DNA from: JBOZRQ01 sp050789255
GTDB taxonomy: Bacteria > Bacillota > Sulfobacillia > Symbiobacteriales > Symbiobacteriaceae
DNA: 64,000 nt
NCBI GenBank assembly: GCA_050789255.1
Contig: JBOZRQ010000010.1
Location: 62,001-126,000 of the forward strand
Reading direction: 5' to 3'
The notes below the pieces were generated by a model. It was not told the origin of the DNA, did not search any database, and worked only from the letters and a program-made list of their open reading frames with translations. The position numbers and the translations under genes were made by a program. Below are positions 32,015 through 41,092 of the stretch, piece after piece. Numbering within the stretch: the first letter of the stretch is position 1; the number at the start of each line of letters is the position of its first letter.

Positions 32015-33181
32015 TTAGCTCTTGTTTCTCGCCGCTTCAGGCAGCGGGCGGTAGACGCCGATGAAGAGCAGTGCAGCCGTCAGGGTGAGCATTGCTCCCA
32101 CGGAAAAGGGAAGAGACTGGCCAACTGCATACAGCAGTCCGCCCGTCAAGGGACCTAGAATCCGCCCCATGGAATCGAAAGAGTCCAGGAGGCCAATGGC
32201 CAGACCGTGGCCTACCGTTGCGCGCCGGGTGATCAGCGACACATTGCTGGGTCGCACCAGGCCGTTGCCCGCTGCGAAAACCGCTAGCGCAAGCGCTGCA
32301 CCGACGGGGGTTGCCGCAACCGCCGTCCAGGCGTATCCCGCTGCCGAGATCAACAGGCCGACCGGAATCAGCCGGGCCTCGCCAAAACGCCGCTTGAGTG
32401 GGCCGATCAGCCCCCCCTGCACAATCACCCCGGCGATGCCCATCACCACGAACAGGTAGCTTACCTGCGCCGGCTGAAGCTTCAGGCGATGCGCTGCCAG
32501 AAAACCGAAGGTGGTCTCCAGCCCGGCGAGGGAGAAGGAGACGATGAAACTGATGAAATACAGGGCGCTCAAATCCCGTGTGAAGGCCGCCCACCTGGAG
32601 CCTTCGGCTGCCCGGGCGCCCCGCTTCTCCGGGGGCAAGGTCTCGGGGAGCGAGGTGAAGACAAACAGCAGGTTGACCAGTGCGAGCCCGGCCGTGACGA
32701 AGTAGGGAAGACCGAGGCTCCGGTGGCTTAGCACACCGCCGATCGCCGGCCCGAAGATCACGCCCAACCCGAAGGCGGCGCCGAGGAAGCCCATACCCTT
32801 GGCACGGCTCTGCTCGTCGGTCGAGTCGGCGATCATCGCCATGGCCGTCGGGAGGGTGGCCGAGGAGAGGCTACCCGCCAGGATGCGAGCCGCAAAGAGA
32901 TGCCAAAGCTGCGTTCCCGCGCCGAAGAGCGCCATGGAGATCGCGTAGCCGGCAATGCCGAGCATCAACACCGGCTTGCGGCCGATCCGGTCGGACAGAC
33001 GCCCCCAGACAGGGCTAAATACGAACTGACCCAGGGAGTAGAGGGTAACCAGCACCCCCATCGCCCTGGAACTGGCGCCGAAGCTCTCGATGTAGTAGGC
33101 CTCCACCGGAAACAGGATGGAGAAGCCCATCATCACCAAAAAGAGTGTAATGAACAGGAGGCCGAGGACACGCTTGTTCAC
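32015..33181 (-). CDS. MFS drug-type exporter
   Basis: A 388-residue major facilitator with about twelve membrane segments, of the 12-TM drug:H+ antiporter (DHA1, TetA-like) type. The loop 2-3 signature is visible as GRLSDRIGRKPVLMLG, and motif C-like GAAFGLGVIFGPAIGGVL follows in helix 5. GTG 33181 is 7 bp after the uppP stop and follows GGGGGTAGG, so the two genes form one operon. Substrate is unknown; coupling to uppP suggests an envelope-related compound or antibiotic. Confidence 0.9.
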   Translation of the reverse strand: MNKRVLGLLFITLFLVMMGFSILFPVEAYYIESFGASSRAMGVLVTLYSLGQFVFSPVWGRLSDRIGRKPVLMLGIAGYAISMALFGAGTQLWHLFAARILAGSLSSATLPTAMAMIADSTDEQSRAKGMGFLGAAFGLGVIFGPAIGGVLSHRSLGLPYFVTAGLALVNLLFVFTSLPETLPPEKRGARAAEGSRWAAFTRDLSALYFISFIVSFSLAGLETTFGFLAAHRLKLQPAQVSYLFVVMGIAGVIVQGGLIGPLKRRFGEARLIPVGLLISAAGYAWTAVAATPVGAALALAVFAAGNGLVRPSNVSLITRRATVGHGLAIGLLDSFDSMGRILGPLTGGLLYAVGQSLPFSVGAMLTLTAALLFIGVYRPLPEAARNKS

Positions 33182-33188
33182 CTTGTGC

Positions 33189-33974
33189 CTACCCCCGAAG
33201 CATGGCCACGAAGAGTGTCAGGGCAGCCAGTCCGGCGCGATACCACGCGAAGACCAGGAAGGTGCCCTTGCGCAGGTAATCCATGAGAAATGCGATCACC
33301 AGGTAGCCGGAGATCGCGCTGACGGCGATGCCCACCCAGAAGGGCGTGCCCAGGGTGCTCAAGTCGACATCCTTCAGCTTGAAGATGCCGGCGCCCAGGA
33401 TGATCGGCCAGCCCAGCAGGAACGAGATCTTGGCGGCCGCCTCCCGCTCCAGGCCCCGCAGCAGCGCCGCTGTGATGGTGGCGCCCGAGCGGGAGACGCC
33501 CGGGATGATGGCGAACGCCTGGCCGACGCCGATCAAGAGGATATCGAGGATGGTGACATCCTCCATGCTGCGGTTCTTGGCGCCCCGGCGGTCGACCAGG
33601 TAGAGCGCCAGGCCCATGAGAGCGAGGAGGACGGCGATCGAGATCGGGTTGCGCACGGCGTCGGCCCGGTCGTTGAGCAGGAAGCCGAAGACCACCCCGG
33701 GGATGGTGCCTACCACGATGCCCCAGCCAATGCGGCCCATGGGGGTGCGCGTGCCCTTGGTAAGCCCCGCCACCGCCACGCCGAGCAAGTCGCGCCAGAA
33801 ATAGATGGTGACCGCGATCAGGGTCCCCATGTGAAGGGCCAGGTCGAAGGCAATGCCGGACTCAGGCCACCCGAAGAACCAGGGAACCAGGATCAGATGT
33901 GCGGAGCTGGAGATGGGCAGAAATTCACCAAGGCCCTGCACCAGGCCAAGAATCACCGACTGAAAGATGGTCAT
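33189..33974 (-). CDS. uppP: Undecaprenyl-diphosphate phosphatase (BacA/UppP)
   Basis: A 261-residue membrane enzyme that dephosphorylates undecaprenyl diphosphate to recycle the lipid carrier for cell wall synthesis; its excess gives bacitracin resistance. Both family motifs are present: GLGEFLPISSSAHLILV near the N-terminus and IIPGVSRSGATITAALLRGL in the second half. Length and about eight membrane segments fit the family. It is the first gene of the uppP-MFS pair. Confidence 0.95.
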   Translation of the reverse strand: MTIFQSVILGLVQGLGEFLPISSSAHLILVPWFFGWPESGIAFDLALHMGTLIAVTIYFWRDLLGVAVAGLTKGTRTPMGRIGWGIVVGTIPGVVFGFLLNDRADAVRNPISIAVLLALMGLALYLVDRRGAKNRSMEDVTILDILLIGVGQAFAIIPGVSRSGATITAALLRGLEREAAAKISFLLGWPIILGAGIFKLKDVDLSTLGTPFWVGIAVSAISGYLVIAFLMDYLRKGTFLVFAWYRAGLAALTLFVAMLRG

Positions 33975-34040
33975 AGGGTACCGCCCCCCGGGTAGACTCG
34001 CAAACGCTGTTAGTTTACCACACTCGCCGGGCGTGGAGAA

Positions 34041-35012
34041 CTAGGCGGGGGGGAACGAGACCCGGTAGGCCCGCTTCAGCCGTTCCAGGTCGGCGTAGAC
34101 GGCAGCGGCCTCGGGGAGCACCTCGGCGACCGGGCGCCCTCCCACCAGGATCTGGCCGGTATAGAGCTTCTTCACCTCGATCAGAGCGCCGTCCCCGCCG
34201 TCGTCGGGACGAACGTCCACCGCCCAGGGGCGGTCCTTCAGGATCTCGACCAGGTGGGGCACCGTGGCGGCGGCCAACTGCAGCGCCTCCTCGTCGCCCA
34301 TGCGCAACAGGGGCGCCACGTCGGGGTGCGCCTCGCTGAATATCCGGGTGATCAGGGCGTCGAGGGCCAGACATCGGGGTTTGCAGAAAAGCCGGTGGTC
34401 GGCGGCGACCCGGCGCACCACCTCCCGGGCGGCGTCCAGATCGACGGCCTCCAGGCGGTGGCCATGGAGGCGGAGCTGATCCAAGAGCTGCCAGGCGGGA
34501 ATCTGCCCGATGCCGGCGGTCTCCGTGTCGCGCAGCCATGAGTCAATGTGGTCCAGGCTCATGCCGTCAGGGCCGCATACCAGGGGGTTAGGCGGAGCGC
34601 CCTCGATGGTCGCCAGAATGACGGCGGGGTCGAATCCATGCTCCCGCAGCATCTGGTTGATCCCTTGCTCCTCCAGGACCCGCACGGTCAGTTGATGGTG
34701 GTCAAGCCCCAGAGCCCGCTCCGCGGAGTGGGAGAAAGGCAGGTGGCCCACGTCGTGCAGGAGGGCCGCCAGCCGGAGGTTCCAGTCCTCCGGGCAGAAG
34801 TGGGCCGCCAGCGTATAGACCCCCACCGTGTGGGTGAAGCGGGTATGGGTCATCGGCAAGATCCGGGCGGCCGCCCCGTAGTGGGCGATGCGCTGGAGCC
34901 GGCGGAGCACAGGGCTCATCAGGATCTTCTGTTCGCATGGGGTGAGCCCTGTGCGCCTGCGGTAAAGCGGGTCATATACGAAGCCATCCGAGCCGTCATT
35001 ATAGTAGTGCAC
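34041..35012 (-). CDS. HD-domain phosphohydrolase
   Basis: A 323-residue metal-dependent phosphohydrolase of the HD family related to SAMHD1/dGTPase-like proteins (YdhJ/YwfO type). The ligands are seen in HTRFTHTVGVYTLA, the HD pair in LLHDVGHLPFSHSAERAL, and the last Asp in LDHIDSWLRD. GTG 35012 follows GGGGAGG. Substrate is unknown, though dNTP or nucleotide hydrolysis is typical. It stands alone between uppP and the coat genes. Confidence 0.88.
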   Translation of the reverse strand: MHYYNDGSDGFVYDPLYRRRTGLTPCEQKILMSPVLRRLQRIAHYGAAARILPMTHTRFTHTVGVYTLAAHFCPEDWNLRLAALLHDVGHLPFSHSAERALGLDHHQLTVRVLEEQGINQMLREHGFDPAVILATIEGAPPNPLVCGPDGMSLDHIDSWLRDTETAGIGQIPAWQLLDQLRLHGHRLEAVDLDAAREVVRRVAADHRLFCKPRCLALDALITRIFSEAHPDVAPLLRMGDEEALQLAAATVPHLVEILKDRPWAVDVRPDDGGDGALIEVKKLYTGQILVGGRPVAEVLPEAAAVYADLERLKRAYRVSFPPA

Positions 35013-35046
35013 GCAATAGGTCCTCCCCGGGTTTCTAACTGCGGCA

Positions 35047-35074
35047 GATAAAAAGCCTCCACGGCGGGAGGCTT
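35047..35074 (-). terminator. Terminator after CotF-like gene
   Basis: On the minus strand GCCTCCC and GGAGGC arms around GCCGT are followed by TTTTTATCTG, 10 bp after the coat gene. Confidence 0.75.
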
Positions 35075-35082
35075 CCGGGTCT

Positions 35083-35403
35083 CTACTGGAGAGCGGGCTT
35101 TGCCATTTCGACAGCCTGCTGGAGCAACTCCTGCGGCGAGGCGTCGGCCTTGTACCAGCCGCGCTTTGTCACCAGTTGAGTCCAGCGCTCGTGCTCAGCC
35201 AGAGCGTCCTGGAGGTGGGTCTGGAAGAGGTGGCGCAGCTCGGGGCTCTTGGCCTCGACCAGGCACATGCAGTAAGCCTGTGCCTTCATCTTGGCGGCAG
35301 CGAGCGCCCCCAGGGCGATCACCTCGTCACCGGGCTTCATGCCTGCGGCTTCTCCAATCGCACTCATCGCGCTGTTCATGGCATTGGTCATGGCGTTGGT
35401 CAT
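35083..35403 (-). CDS. CotF-like spore coat protein
   Basis: A 106-residue protein of the spore coat CotF family, helical and ferritin-like. Recognisable features are AAAKMKAQAYCMCLVEAKSP, ELRHLFQTHLQDALAEHERW and the typical GWYKADASPQELLQQA near the C-terminus. The N-terminus is a repeated MTNAMTNAMNSAM segment. It is expected on the forespore surface during sporulation. A second CotF-like gene lies 16 bp upstream on the same strand. Confidence 0.82.
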   Translation of the reverse strand: MTNAMTNAMNSAMSAIGEAAGMKPGDEVIALGALAAAKMKAQAYCMCLVEAKSPELRHLFQTHLQDALAEHERWTQLVTKRGWYKADASPQELLQQAVEMAKPALQ

Positions 35404-35419
35404 CCTGTCGGCCCCCTTT

Positions 35420-35653
35420 CTACTGTGGGGCCTGCGTCGACGGCTGGGCCACGCCGACCAGGGCCTTCAAGTGGTTCTTTGCGGTTTGCGTGCAAGACGA
35501 GAACTCCCCGCGCAACTCGGGGTCGGAGATCATGGGCATCATCGCCTGCACCTTCTGCACCTCCATCGATTCCATGCGGATCAGCTCGTTTAGGCTGAGC
35601 ATCTCATGGGCGGTCATCTTCGCCGTCACGGTCGTGCGCGTCTCCTTTGACAT
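35420..35653 (-). CDS. Small CotF-like protein
   Basis: A 77-residue helical protein resembling the first part of CotF-family coat proteins: LSLNELIRMESMEVQKVQAM, then SDPELRGEFSSCTQTAKNHL. It precedes the longer CotF-like gene in the same direction, probably in one sporulation operon; the pair may form a two-part coat protein. The start is uncertain: ATG 35653 lacks a clear ribosome binding site, and a GTG at 35629 preceded by AAAGGAG is the alternative. Confidence 0.65.
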   Translation of the reverse strand: MSKETRTTVTAKMTAHEMLSLNELIRMESMEVQKVQAMMPMISDPELRGEFSSCTQTAKNHLKALVGVAQPSTQAPQ

Positions 35654-35754
35654 TACAGTGTCCGGGGCGACGCTAGTATGCCCGAACGGCAAGGGAATGA
35701 TCGGTATGAGGGCGAAGTTGGTAAACAGGTCAAGTGTTTGGGAGGCGTCCCGCA

Positions 35755-36597
35755 ATGTCCCTGACCGTACGCGGTTGCAAGGTCACCCGTGAGGTGCTCG
35801 AGTCCTGGTCACACCGGTTCGTGTTTGAAATGGAGCCCCTCTATCTGCTTGATGAATATGAAGCCCTGCTTCCGGCTTCCGTCATACGGCTGACCCGTTC
35901 CGAACTCAGCGACGCAATGAGCCTCGACTGGCACGACGCCTACCGCACCTGGGGGGTCAGCCGGGAGGCCGCCAGGGCAGCGTTGGTTACCCCGGCTCAG
36001 GTGCGGGCGCTTCCTGAGGAGACGCGGCAAAACCTCGATGAGCTCCAGGTGCGGCTCAACCGCACGGGCCTCGCCGAGACCGGGCTACGCTACGATCGTT
36101 GGTGGGCGCTGAGCACCGCAGAGCGCCACGACCAGTTGGTCCGGTTCGTGGAGGCCGAGGTGAACACGACATGCCGGGCAGGGAGCGCATCGCTCAGCGA
36201 GTCCTGGCCGGCGGTCCCGCACCTGGCCGGCACCTTTACGCAGGGCAGTGGCCCCAACTGCTTCGCTACCGCGCTGGCAGCCATCACCACAGATGTCGAA
36301 GAGGCGCTGGGCATCGCGGGTATGTGGCTCCACCCTTCCCCTTTTGTGCGGGCGCTGGAACAGCGGGGGTACCTGGCGGCGCCGATGACGGCGAATCCGC
36401 CCGCTGGGAGTATTGTGGCCTTCACGGACCGGCAGGGAACTATGCAGCACGCCTGCTGCTACCTCGGCGCCGGGCTCGTCCTCAACAAAAACGCCCGGAG
36501 CTGGTGGCAGCCCCGCCAGGTGCTGCCGCTCTCCGAGCTATTGTCGGAGTGGGCTGCTGAGGGCTTCTCCCTGAGCCTGTTCACTCCACCCGTGTAA
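35755..36597 (+). CDS. Unknown protein with NlpC/P60-like C-terminal part
   Basis: A 280-residue protein. The N-terminal ~145 residues are charged and unfamiliar (ending near WWALSTAERHDQLVRFVEAE). The C-terminal part has a possible papain-like set: Cys in GSGPNCFATALAAI, His in MQHACCYLGAG and Asn in LVLNKNARSWW. The context PPAGSIVAFTD before the His is typical of NlpC/P60 hydrolases. A peptidoglycan amidase or related hydrolase is likely but not proven. ATG 35755 follows GGGAGG. It is divergent from the coat genes and overlaps the RraB gene by 17 bp at the convergent ends. Confidence 0.7.
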   Translation: MSLTVRGCKVTREVLESWSHRFVFEMEPLYLLDEYEALLPASVIRLTRSELSDAMSLDWHDAYRTWGVSREAARAALVTPAQVRALPEETRQNLDELQVRLNRTGLAETGLRYDRWWALSTAERHDQLVRFVEAEVNTTCRAGSASLSESWPAVPHLAGTFTQGSGPNCFATALAAITTDVEEALGIAGMWLHPSPFVRALEQRGYLAAPMTANPPAGSIVAFTDRQGTMQHACCYLGAGLVLNKNARSWWQPRQVLPLSELLSEWAAEGFSLSLFTPPV

Positions 36598-36934
36598 GCC
36601 AGCCGTCATACGTTACGTCGTACCGACGGGCCAGGGCGTCCATCTCGTCGGACATGGCCAGCACCCGGCGCTCCTCAAGCAGGTCAAGCTTTACCGCTAC
36701 GACCACCCAGGTCCGCTCCGGGTCATCCGGGTTGTAGGCGAAGGTCTCTATCTTAAAACTGCGCTCTTCCAGGGCGCCGGTGAACCCGGTTACGTCGGCG
36801 TCGTCGGTGCTGAAGAAGTGATGCTCAAACAGGTACGGCGCCCTGGGCGGGTTGGTCGGATCGACGATCGCCCGGTAGGCGGCAGTGCTGGCCTGGTGCC
36901 GCTCTTCCCGCTCGCTCTCAGTCTCGGGTCGCAT
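36581..36934 (-). CDS. RraB-family (RNase E regulator-like) protein
   Basis: A 117-residue protein with an RraB-type domain. Family-like segments are YLFEHHFFSTDDADVTGFTG, FKIETFAYNPDD, TWVVVAVKLDLLEE and the C-terminal MDALARRYDVTYDGW, close to the YDGW ending of RraB. In E. coli RraB inhibits RNase E; the target in this organism is unknown. ATG 36934 follows GAGAGGGG. Confidence 0.75.
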   Translation of the reverse strand: MRPETESEREERHQASTAAYRAIVDPTNPPRAPYLFEHHFFSTDDADVTGFTGALEERSFKIETFAYNPDDPERTWVVVAVKLDLLEERRVLAMSDEMDALARRYDVTYDGWLTRVE

Positions 36935-37028
36935 GGGGTACCCCTCTCTCCGGACTCCTTGTGGCCTGAACCTCTTCGCTTATCCCGGCGGCGCCTCCTG
37001 CCGCCAGCAACAACGTAGGTGGGAACAC

Positions 37029-39224
37029 ATGCTGCAGACGTCCAGGGTTCTTCGCTACAGCGGCATCGCACTCATTCTTGCCGTCGTCCTTCTGGGTCCT
37101 TACTATCGTGGCCTCTTCTTCTGGCATGAGCTGCTACTCGGTATCGCCGTAGCCGCCGCGGGTTTCGGGCTGTGGAGCCTGGGCCGGCGCCTGGGCGGTG
37201 AGCCCACGGGCTTGCCTGGCGGCACCGCAGGCTGGGCGCTTCTGGCGCTGCTCGGCTGCTATGTGCTGCAGTTCTCCTGGGCTGCCTACTTCCGCGGCAA
37301 CCTCGACTGGGTGCTGCGCATGGCAACCGTCTGGTTTGCCTATGTGGCGATCCGGGGCGAGGCCGGGGGTATAGCCCGCCGCTGGGTCGGTTGGGTTCTG
37401 CTGTTCGGCAGCTTCTCCGTAGCGGTGACAGGCCTGCTGCACTTTGCCGGGTACTTTGCGAAGAACCCGGAGATGTCCTCAGCACTGGCGCTGGTCGGAC
37501 TCTCGGACCGCCTGTTCACCGTCTACCAGTACCCCAACACCGCTGCAGCGGTCTTCATGTCGGCGGTGCTGGTCGGCGTCGGGCTGTGCCTGGACGGCAA
37601 CCGGCCCAAGCCGTGGGTCATGGCGATTGCAGGTGGCATGGGCGGGGTCATCTCCCTGGCCTTCTTCTTCACGCTCTCCCGCGGGGCGATCGTCGTGCTG
37701 CCCTTCGGGCTCCTGCTCCTGCTGGTCGGGTTCGACTGGAAGCGAGTCGGGCAGGGGGTTCTGCTGCTGGGCGCCCTGATGGTGGCTCCGATTCTGGTCA
37801 GCATGCACAAGGTGGCCGCCTACCAGCCCAAGCTGGACTCGGCCGGCGTCATGAAATGGGCAGGGGTGTCGCTGATCGTCGGTGCCGTGGGCGCGCTGGC
37901 CCTGGGCATCCTTTTCCGGATGCGCCCCCGCCTGCAAGCTGCCCTGGCCGGCGCCCTGGTGCTGGCTGCGATCGGCGGGGCCGTTCTGCTGCGCCCGGCG
38001 GACGGTCCGTTGATCCCCAAGTCGGCCAGCCGCCTCTTCGACATGAACTTCAAGACGGTCAATGTGATCCTGCGCCTGCATTACGATCAGGACGCCGCCG
38101 AGATCGTCGCCGATCACCCGCTGGGCTCCGGCGGCTGGGGCTGGGAGCGGAGCTACCGCCGCTACCAGGACTACAACTACTTCGTGCGGGAGACGCATAA
38201 CCATTATGCCCAGACGGCCGTGGAGGCTGGCGTGCCCGGTCTGATCGCACTGCTCTCGACGATCCTCCTGTCACTGTGGGTCGCGTTCCGGGGCCGCAAG
38301 GGCGACCCCCTCCGGTGGGCCATGGCGGCCGGGGCGGCCACGATCGCCGGCCATGCAGCCATCGACTTTGACCTCTCCTACCTGCCAGTCTACCTGACCG
38401 TGGTGATCCTATTCGCAGCGACAGCAGAGCCTCCACAGGCGGTGGAACGCAGTTGGCGCTGGCTCCTGGGTGCCGTCCCCGCCGTCGGCGTAGTAGGGCT
38501 GGCGCTCACGCTGGCTGTCGGCAGCCGCTACGCTTCCGCAGCCGCCGAGTACCAGGCACAAGGAGATACAGAGCGGGCGACCGAGTCCGCCAAGCTGGCC
38601 CAGAAGTATGACCCCTGGGCGACGGAGACCCTGTTGCTGGAGGATACCCTTGCGGCCTATGAGCGAGCGGTAAGACTCGATCCGCACAACCCGCAAGCCT
38701 GGCGCGGCCTAGCGATCCAGCGGGAGGTCGCCAAGGATTACAAAGGCGCCTACGAGGCATCCAAGACGGCCCTGGCCCAGCAGCCCGCCCTGGTGGATCA
38801 CTACGAAACGAACGCCAAGCTGACCGCCTTCCTCCTGGACGAGGCGCTCCGCAGCGGGGACCAGGAGAGTGCACGCCGCCTGTCCGGTGAGCTGGTGGCC
38901 CTTGGCAAGCAACTGGAGGCCCGCAAGGCGGTGGCGGACCCGCTACAGCAGAATTGGACCGCCAAGCCGCTTAACTGGTCGCTGCCGCTTTACCTGCACA
39001 TTGGCAAGGGGTACTTCCTCACCGGGGATTATGCGCGGGCCGAGGAGAGCTTCAAGGCCGCCGGCCAGGAGTGGAACTTCGCTTCTGAAGCCGATGTCTG
39101 GCTCTTCGCCCTCTATGAGCTGCAGGGACGCAAGGCGGACCAGAAGCCCCTCGAGAAGAAGCCCTGGGTCAACTTCCGGAACGTCAACCCGACCTATAAG
39201 GCGCTTCTCGTCTGGAAGCCATAG
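37029..39224 (+). CDS. O-antigen ligase-like membrane protein with TPR tail
   Basis: A 731-residue membrane protein. About ten to twelve hydrophobic segments occupy residues 1-510. The Wzy_C/O-antigen ligase signature lies in RETHNHYAQTAVEAGVPGLI with the conserved His. The C-terminal ~210 residues form tetratricopeptide-like helices (YDPWATETLLLEDTLAAYER, DPHNPQAWRGLAIQREVAKD). Such proteins transfer polysaccharide or glycan chains at the outer face of the membrane; in a Gram-positive a cell-wall glycopolymer or glycoprotein acceptor is likely. ATG 37029 follows TAGGTGGG. A related, incomplete gene lies at the right edge of the window. Confidence 0.85.
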   Translation: MLQTSRVLRYSGIALILAVVLLGPYYRGLFFWHELLLGIAVAAAGFGLWSLGRRLGGEPTGLPGGTAGWALLALLGCYVLQFSWAAYFRGNLDWVLRMATVWFAYVAIRGEAGGIARRWVGWVLLFGSFSVAVTGLLHFAGYFAKNPEMSSALALVGLSDRLFTVYQYPNTAAAVFMSAVLVGVGLCLDGNRPKPWVMAIAGGMGGVISLAFFFTLSRGAIVVLPFGLLLLLVGFDWKRVGQGVLLLGALMVAPILVSMHKVAAYQPKLDSAGVMKWAGVSLIVGAVGALALGILFRMRPRLQAALAGALVLAAIGGAVLLRPADGPLIPKSASRLFDMNFKTVNVILRLHYDQDAAEIVADHPLGSGGWGWERSYRRYQDYNYFVRETHNHYAQTAVEAGVPGLIALLSTILLSLWVAFRGRKGDPLRWAMAAGAATIAGHAAIDFDLSYLPVYLTVVILFAATAEPPQAVERSWRWLLGAVPAVGVVGLALTLAVGSRYASAAAEYQAQGDTERATESAKLAQKYDPWATETLLLEDTLAAYERAVRLDPHNPQAWRGLAIQREVAKDYKGAYEASKTALAQQPALVDHYETNAKLTAFLLDEALRSGDQESARRLSGELVALGKQLEARKAVADPLQQNWTAKPLNWSLPLYLHIGKGYFLTGDYARAEESFKAAGQEWNFASEADVWLFALYELQGRKADQKPLEKKPWVNFRNVNPTYKALLVWKP

Positions 39225-39335
39225 TCTTGTCACCTACGGACCTCCGCCTTCCGGGCGGGGGTCGGTCATTTATTGCAGAGGTTATGAACCAAATCGGTGG
39301 GTAAACGAGTCCAAACAGCGGAGGGGTGAATCGCC

Positions 39336-40208
39336 ATGACTGAATCGATTACGTACGCTCCTGCTGCAGTGAAACCTTCGGGTTGGTTCAAGGTTTTCGC
39401 GGCGGTCGTTGTTTTGATCATGCTCTTCCCGATGTGGTTGGGGATCCGAACCGTATGGGGCATTGGCACCATGCGATACGAGCTCACGCCCACAGATCTG
39501 GTGATCACCTACGGCCCCGCCACGACGCGCATCGCCAGGACGGAGATCACCGACGTCAGGGTCCTGACGCCAACCCGGGGCATCCGCCGGTTCGGCACCG
39601 GCCTGCCGGGCCTGCAAGAAGGGCGGTGGTCGTTCCAGGAAACCGGGCCGATCTTCATGTACAGCACCACGACTCGGGACCTGGTGGTGCTTGAGACGGC
39701 CCAGGGGAAGTGGGGGATCAGCCCTGCGGACAGGGCCGGGTTTCAGGCAGCCCTTGCCTCTGGCAAGACCGGGGTGTGGGAGCCCGTAAGCGCCGCGCAC
39801 GGCGCAGGCCCCGGCCTGCTCATGTTCGTCTCGCTCGTCCTTCCGCTTGGGGTCGCAGCGCTGATGATCTACTTGCTGCGGGTACCCGGCACCATCTCCT
39901 ATACCCTTGGAAGCGATGCCCTGGAGATTCGGTTGGGCTTCAGCCGCGTCCGGGTCCTATATAGCAGCCTTGTGGATGCAGAGTTCACCACGCCCCCGGG
40001 AACCCCGTGGAAAACCTGGGGCGCCGGGCTCCCTGGCCTCTACTGGGGCGGCTTCAGCTGGTCGAAGGTCGGCCCGAACCTCCGGCTATATGCGACTCAG
40101 TACAAGCCTCTGGTCGTGATCAGGACCCAGCGCTACACATACGGCATCAGCCCGGATGATGCCGAAGGATTCGTGGCGGAACTGCGCCGGCGCATATCTA
40201 GAACTTAG
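39336..40208 (+). CDS. Membrane protein with two bacterial PH domains
   Basis: A 290-residue protein with an internal duplication: a membrane segment, a PH-like beta domain, a second hydrophobic segment (near 160-185) and a second PH-like domain. The repeat is clear: YELTPTDLVITYGPA, GTGLPGLQEG and WGISPADRAGF in the first half correspond to YTLGSDALEIRLGF, GAGLPGLYWG and YGISPDDAEGF in the second. This matches bacterial PH (bPH) membrane proteins of unknown function. ATG follows GCGGAGGGG. The next gene begins 19 bp later. Confidence 0.8.
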   Translation: MTESITYAPAAVKPSGWFKVFAAVVVLIMLFPMWLGIRTVWGIGTMRYELTPTDLVITYGPATTRIARTEITDVRVLTPTRGIRRFGTGLPGLQEGRWSFQETGPIFMYSTTTRDLVVLETAQGKWGISPADRAGFQAALASGKTGVWEPVSAAHGAGPGLLMFVSLVLPLGVAALMIYLLRVPGTISYTLGSDALEIRLGFSRVRVLYSSLVDAEFTTPPGTPWKTWGAGLPGLYWGGFSWSKVGPNLRLYATQYKPLVVIRTQRYTYGISPDDAEGFVAELRRRISRT

Positions 40209-40227
40209 GAACCGGAGGTGTTTTGAA

Positions 40228-40980
40228 GTGGCTCTGGGACGCTCATGGCAGGCCCTGCTGCGGAACCCCTGGATGGTGTTGTTCCCCGTGGGTTGGGATC
40301 TACTGGTCTGGGGTGCGACCGCCTTGACGGTGTCGTCGCTTCCGCAGGACGCAGCCAAGAAGGTGTCGGTCAAGTTCCTCCTTCCCCCGGCCATGCCGGC
40401 GGGTGGCGACCTCTTCGACGGCAGCACGTCCAGTGCTGGGGCGTCGCTGGGCGCCGTAGCCCTGATCGTGCTGATTATGCTGTTGAGCGCCCCAGTCAAA
40501 GCCGGTTACCTGCATGTGATGGCGGGCGCATTGCGAGGCGAGGAGACGGGCTGGTCCCGCTTTATCGAGGGAGCCAAGTACTATGGCGGGCGCATGCTGC
40601 TTTGGCACCTGCTGCTGGCTGTGGTCATGGGCGTCGCTCTTCTGCTCGCGCTCCCGCTCCGGGCGGCGGCCCTGCTCCTGATCATCCCGGGTATCCTGGC
40701 GGCCTTTGCCTTCTACCTGACCGACTTCCTGCTCGTCGTTAGCGACATGGAGCTTGGTGAGGCGCTCCGCGCGGCTCCTGGCATGCTGGCCGCTCACTTC
40801 GGCCGCCTTCTGCAGGTAGGCCTGACCTCCGTCGGCGTTTCGGCTGTACTGTCGCTCATCCTCTCCTCCGTTGGACTCCAGACGGTGTTCGCAGCTTCGC
40901 CCCTGTGGGGTTGGTTTGGCACCTGGGTCGGCATGGCGGTGGTTGCGGTGATCTCATCCCCCGTACCAGAGATCGAGTAA
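40228..40980 (+). CDS. Polytopic membrane protein, unknown
   Basis: A 250-residue integral membrane protein with about five or six hydrophobic segments. It contains LIVLIMLLSAPVKAGYLHVM and FAFYLTDFLLVVSDMELGEALR, a layout like DUF975/DUF4013-type proteins, but I cannot assign a family. GTG 40228 follows CCGGAGGTG with a 7-base spacer. It follows the bPH gene by 19 bp and is probably co-transcribed. Confidence 0.75.
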   Translation: MALGRSWQALLRNPWMVLFPVGWDLLVWGATALTVSSLPQDAAKKVSVKFLLPPAMPAGGDLFDGSTSSAGASLGAVALIVLIMLLSAPVKAGYLHVMAGALRGEETGWSRFIEGAKYYGGRMLLWHLLLAVVMGVALLLALPLRAAALLLIIPGILAAFAFYLTDFLLVVSDMELGEALRAAPGMLAAHFGRLLQVGLTSVGVSAVLSLILSSVGLQTVFAASPLWGWFGTWVGMAVVAVISSPVPEIE

Positions 40981-41092
40981 GCGACGCAGGGCATCGTACG
41001 TAAGTACGATTCAAAGTCCTCCCGGCGGAACGATGGCGGCAACTGCCATCTCTGTTAGAGTAGAGGCAACGACATCACCGGGAGTGACCCTC

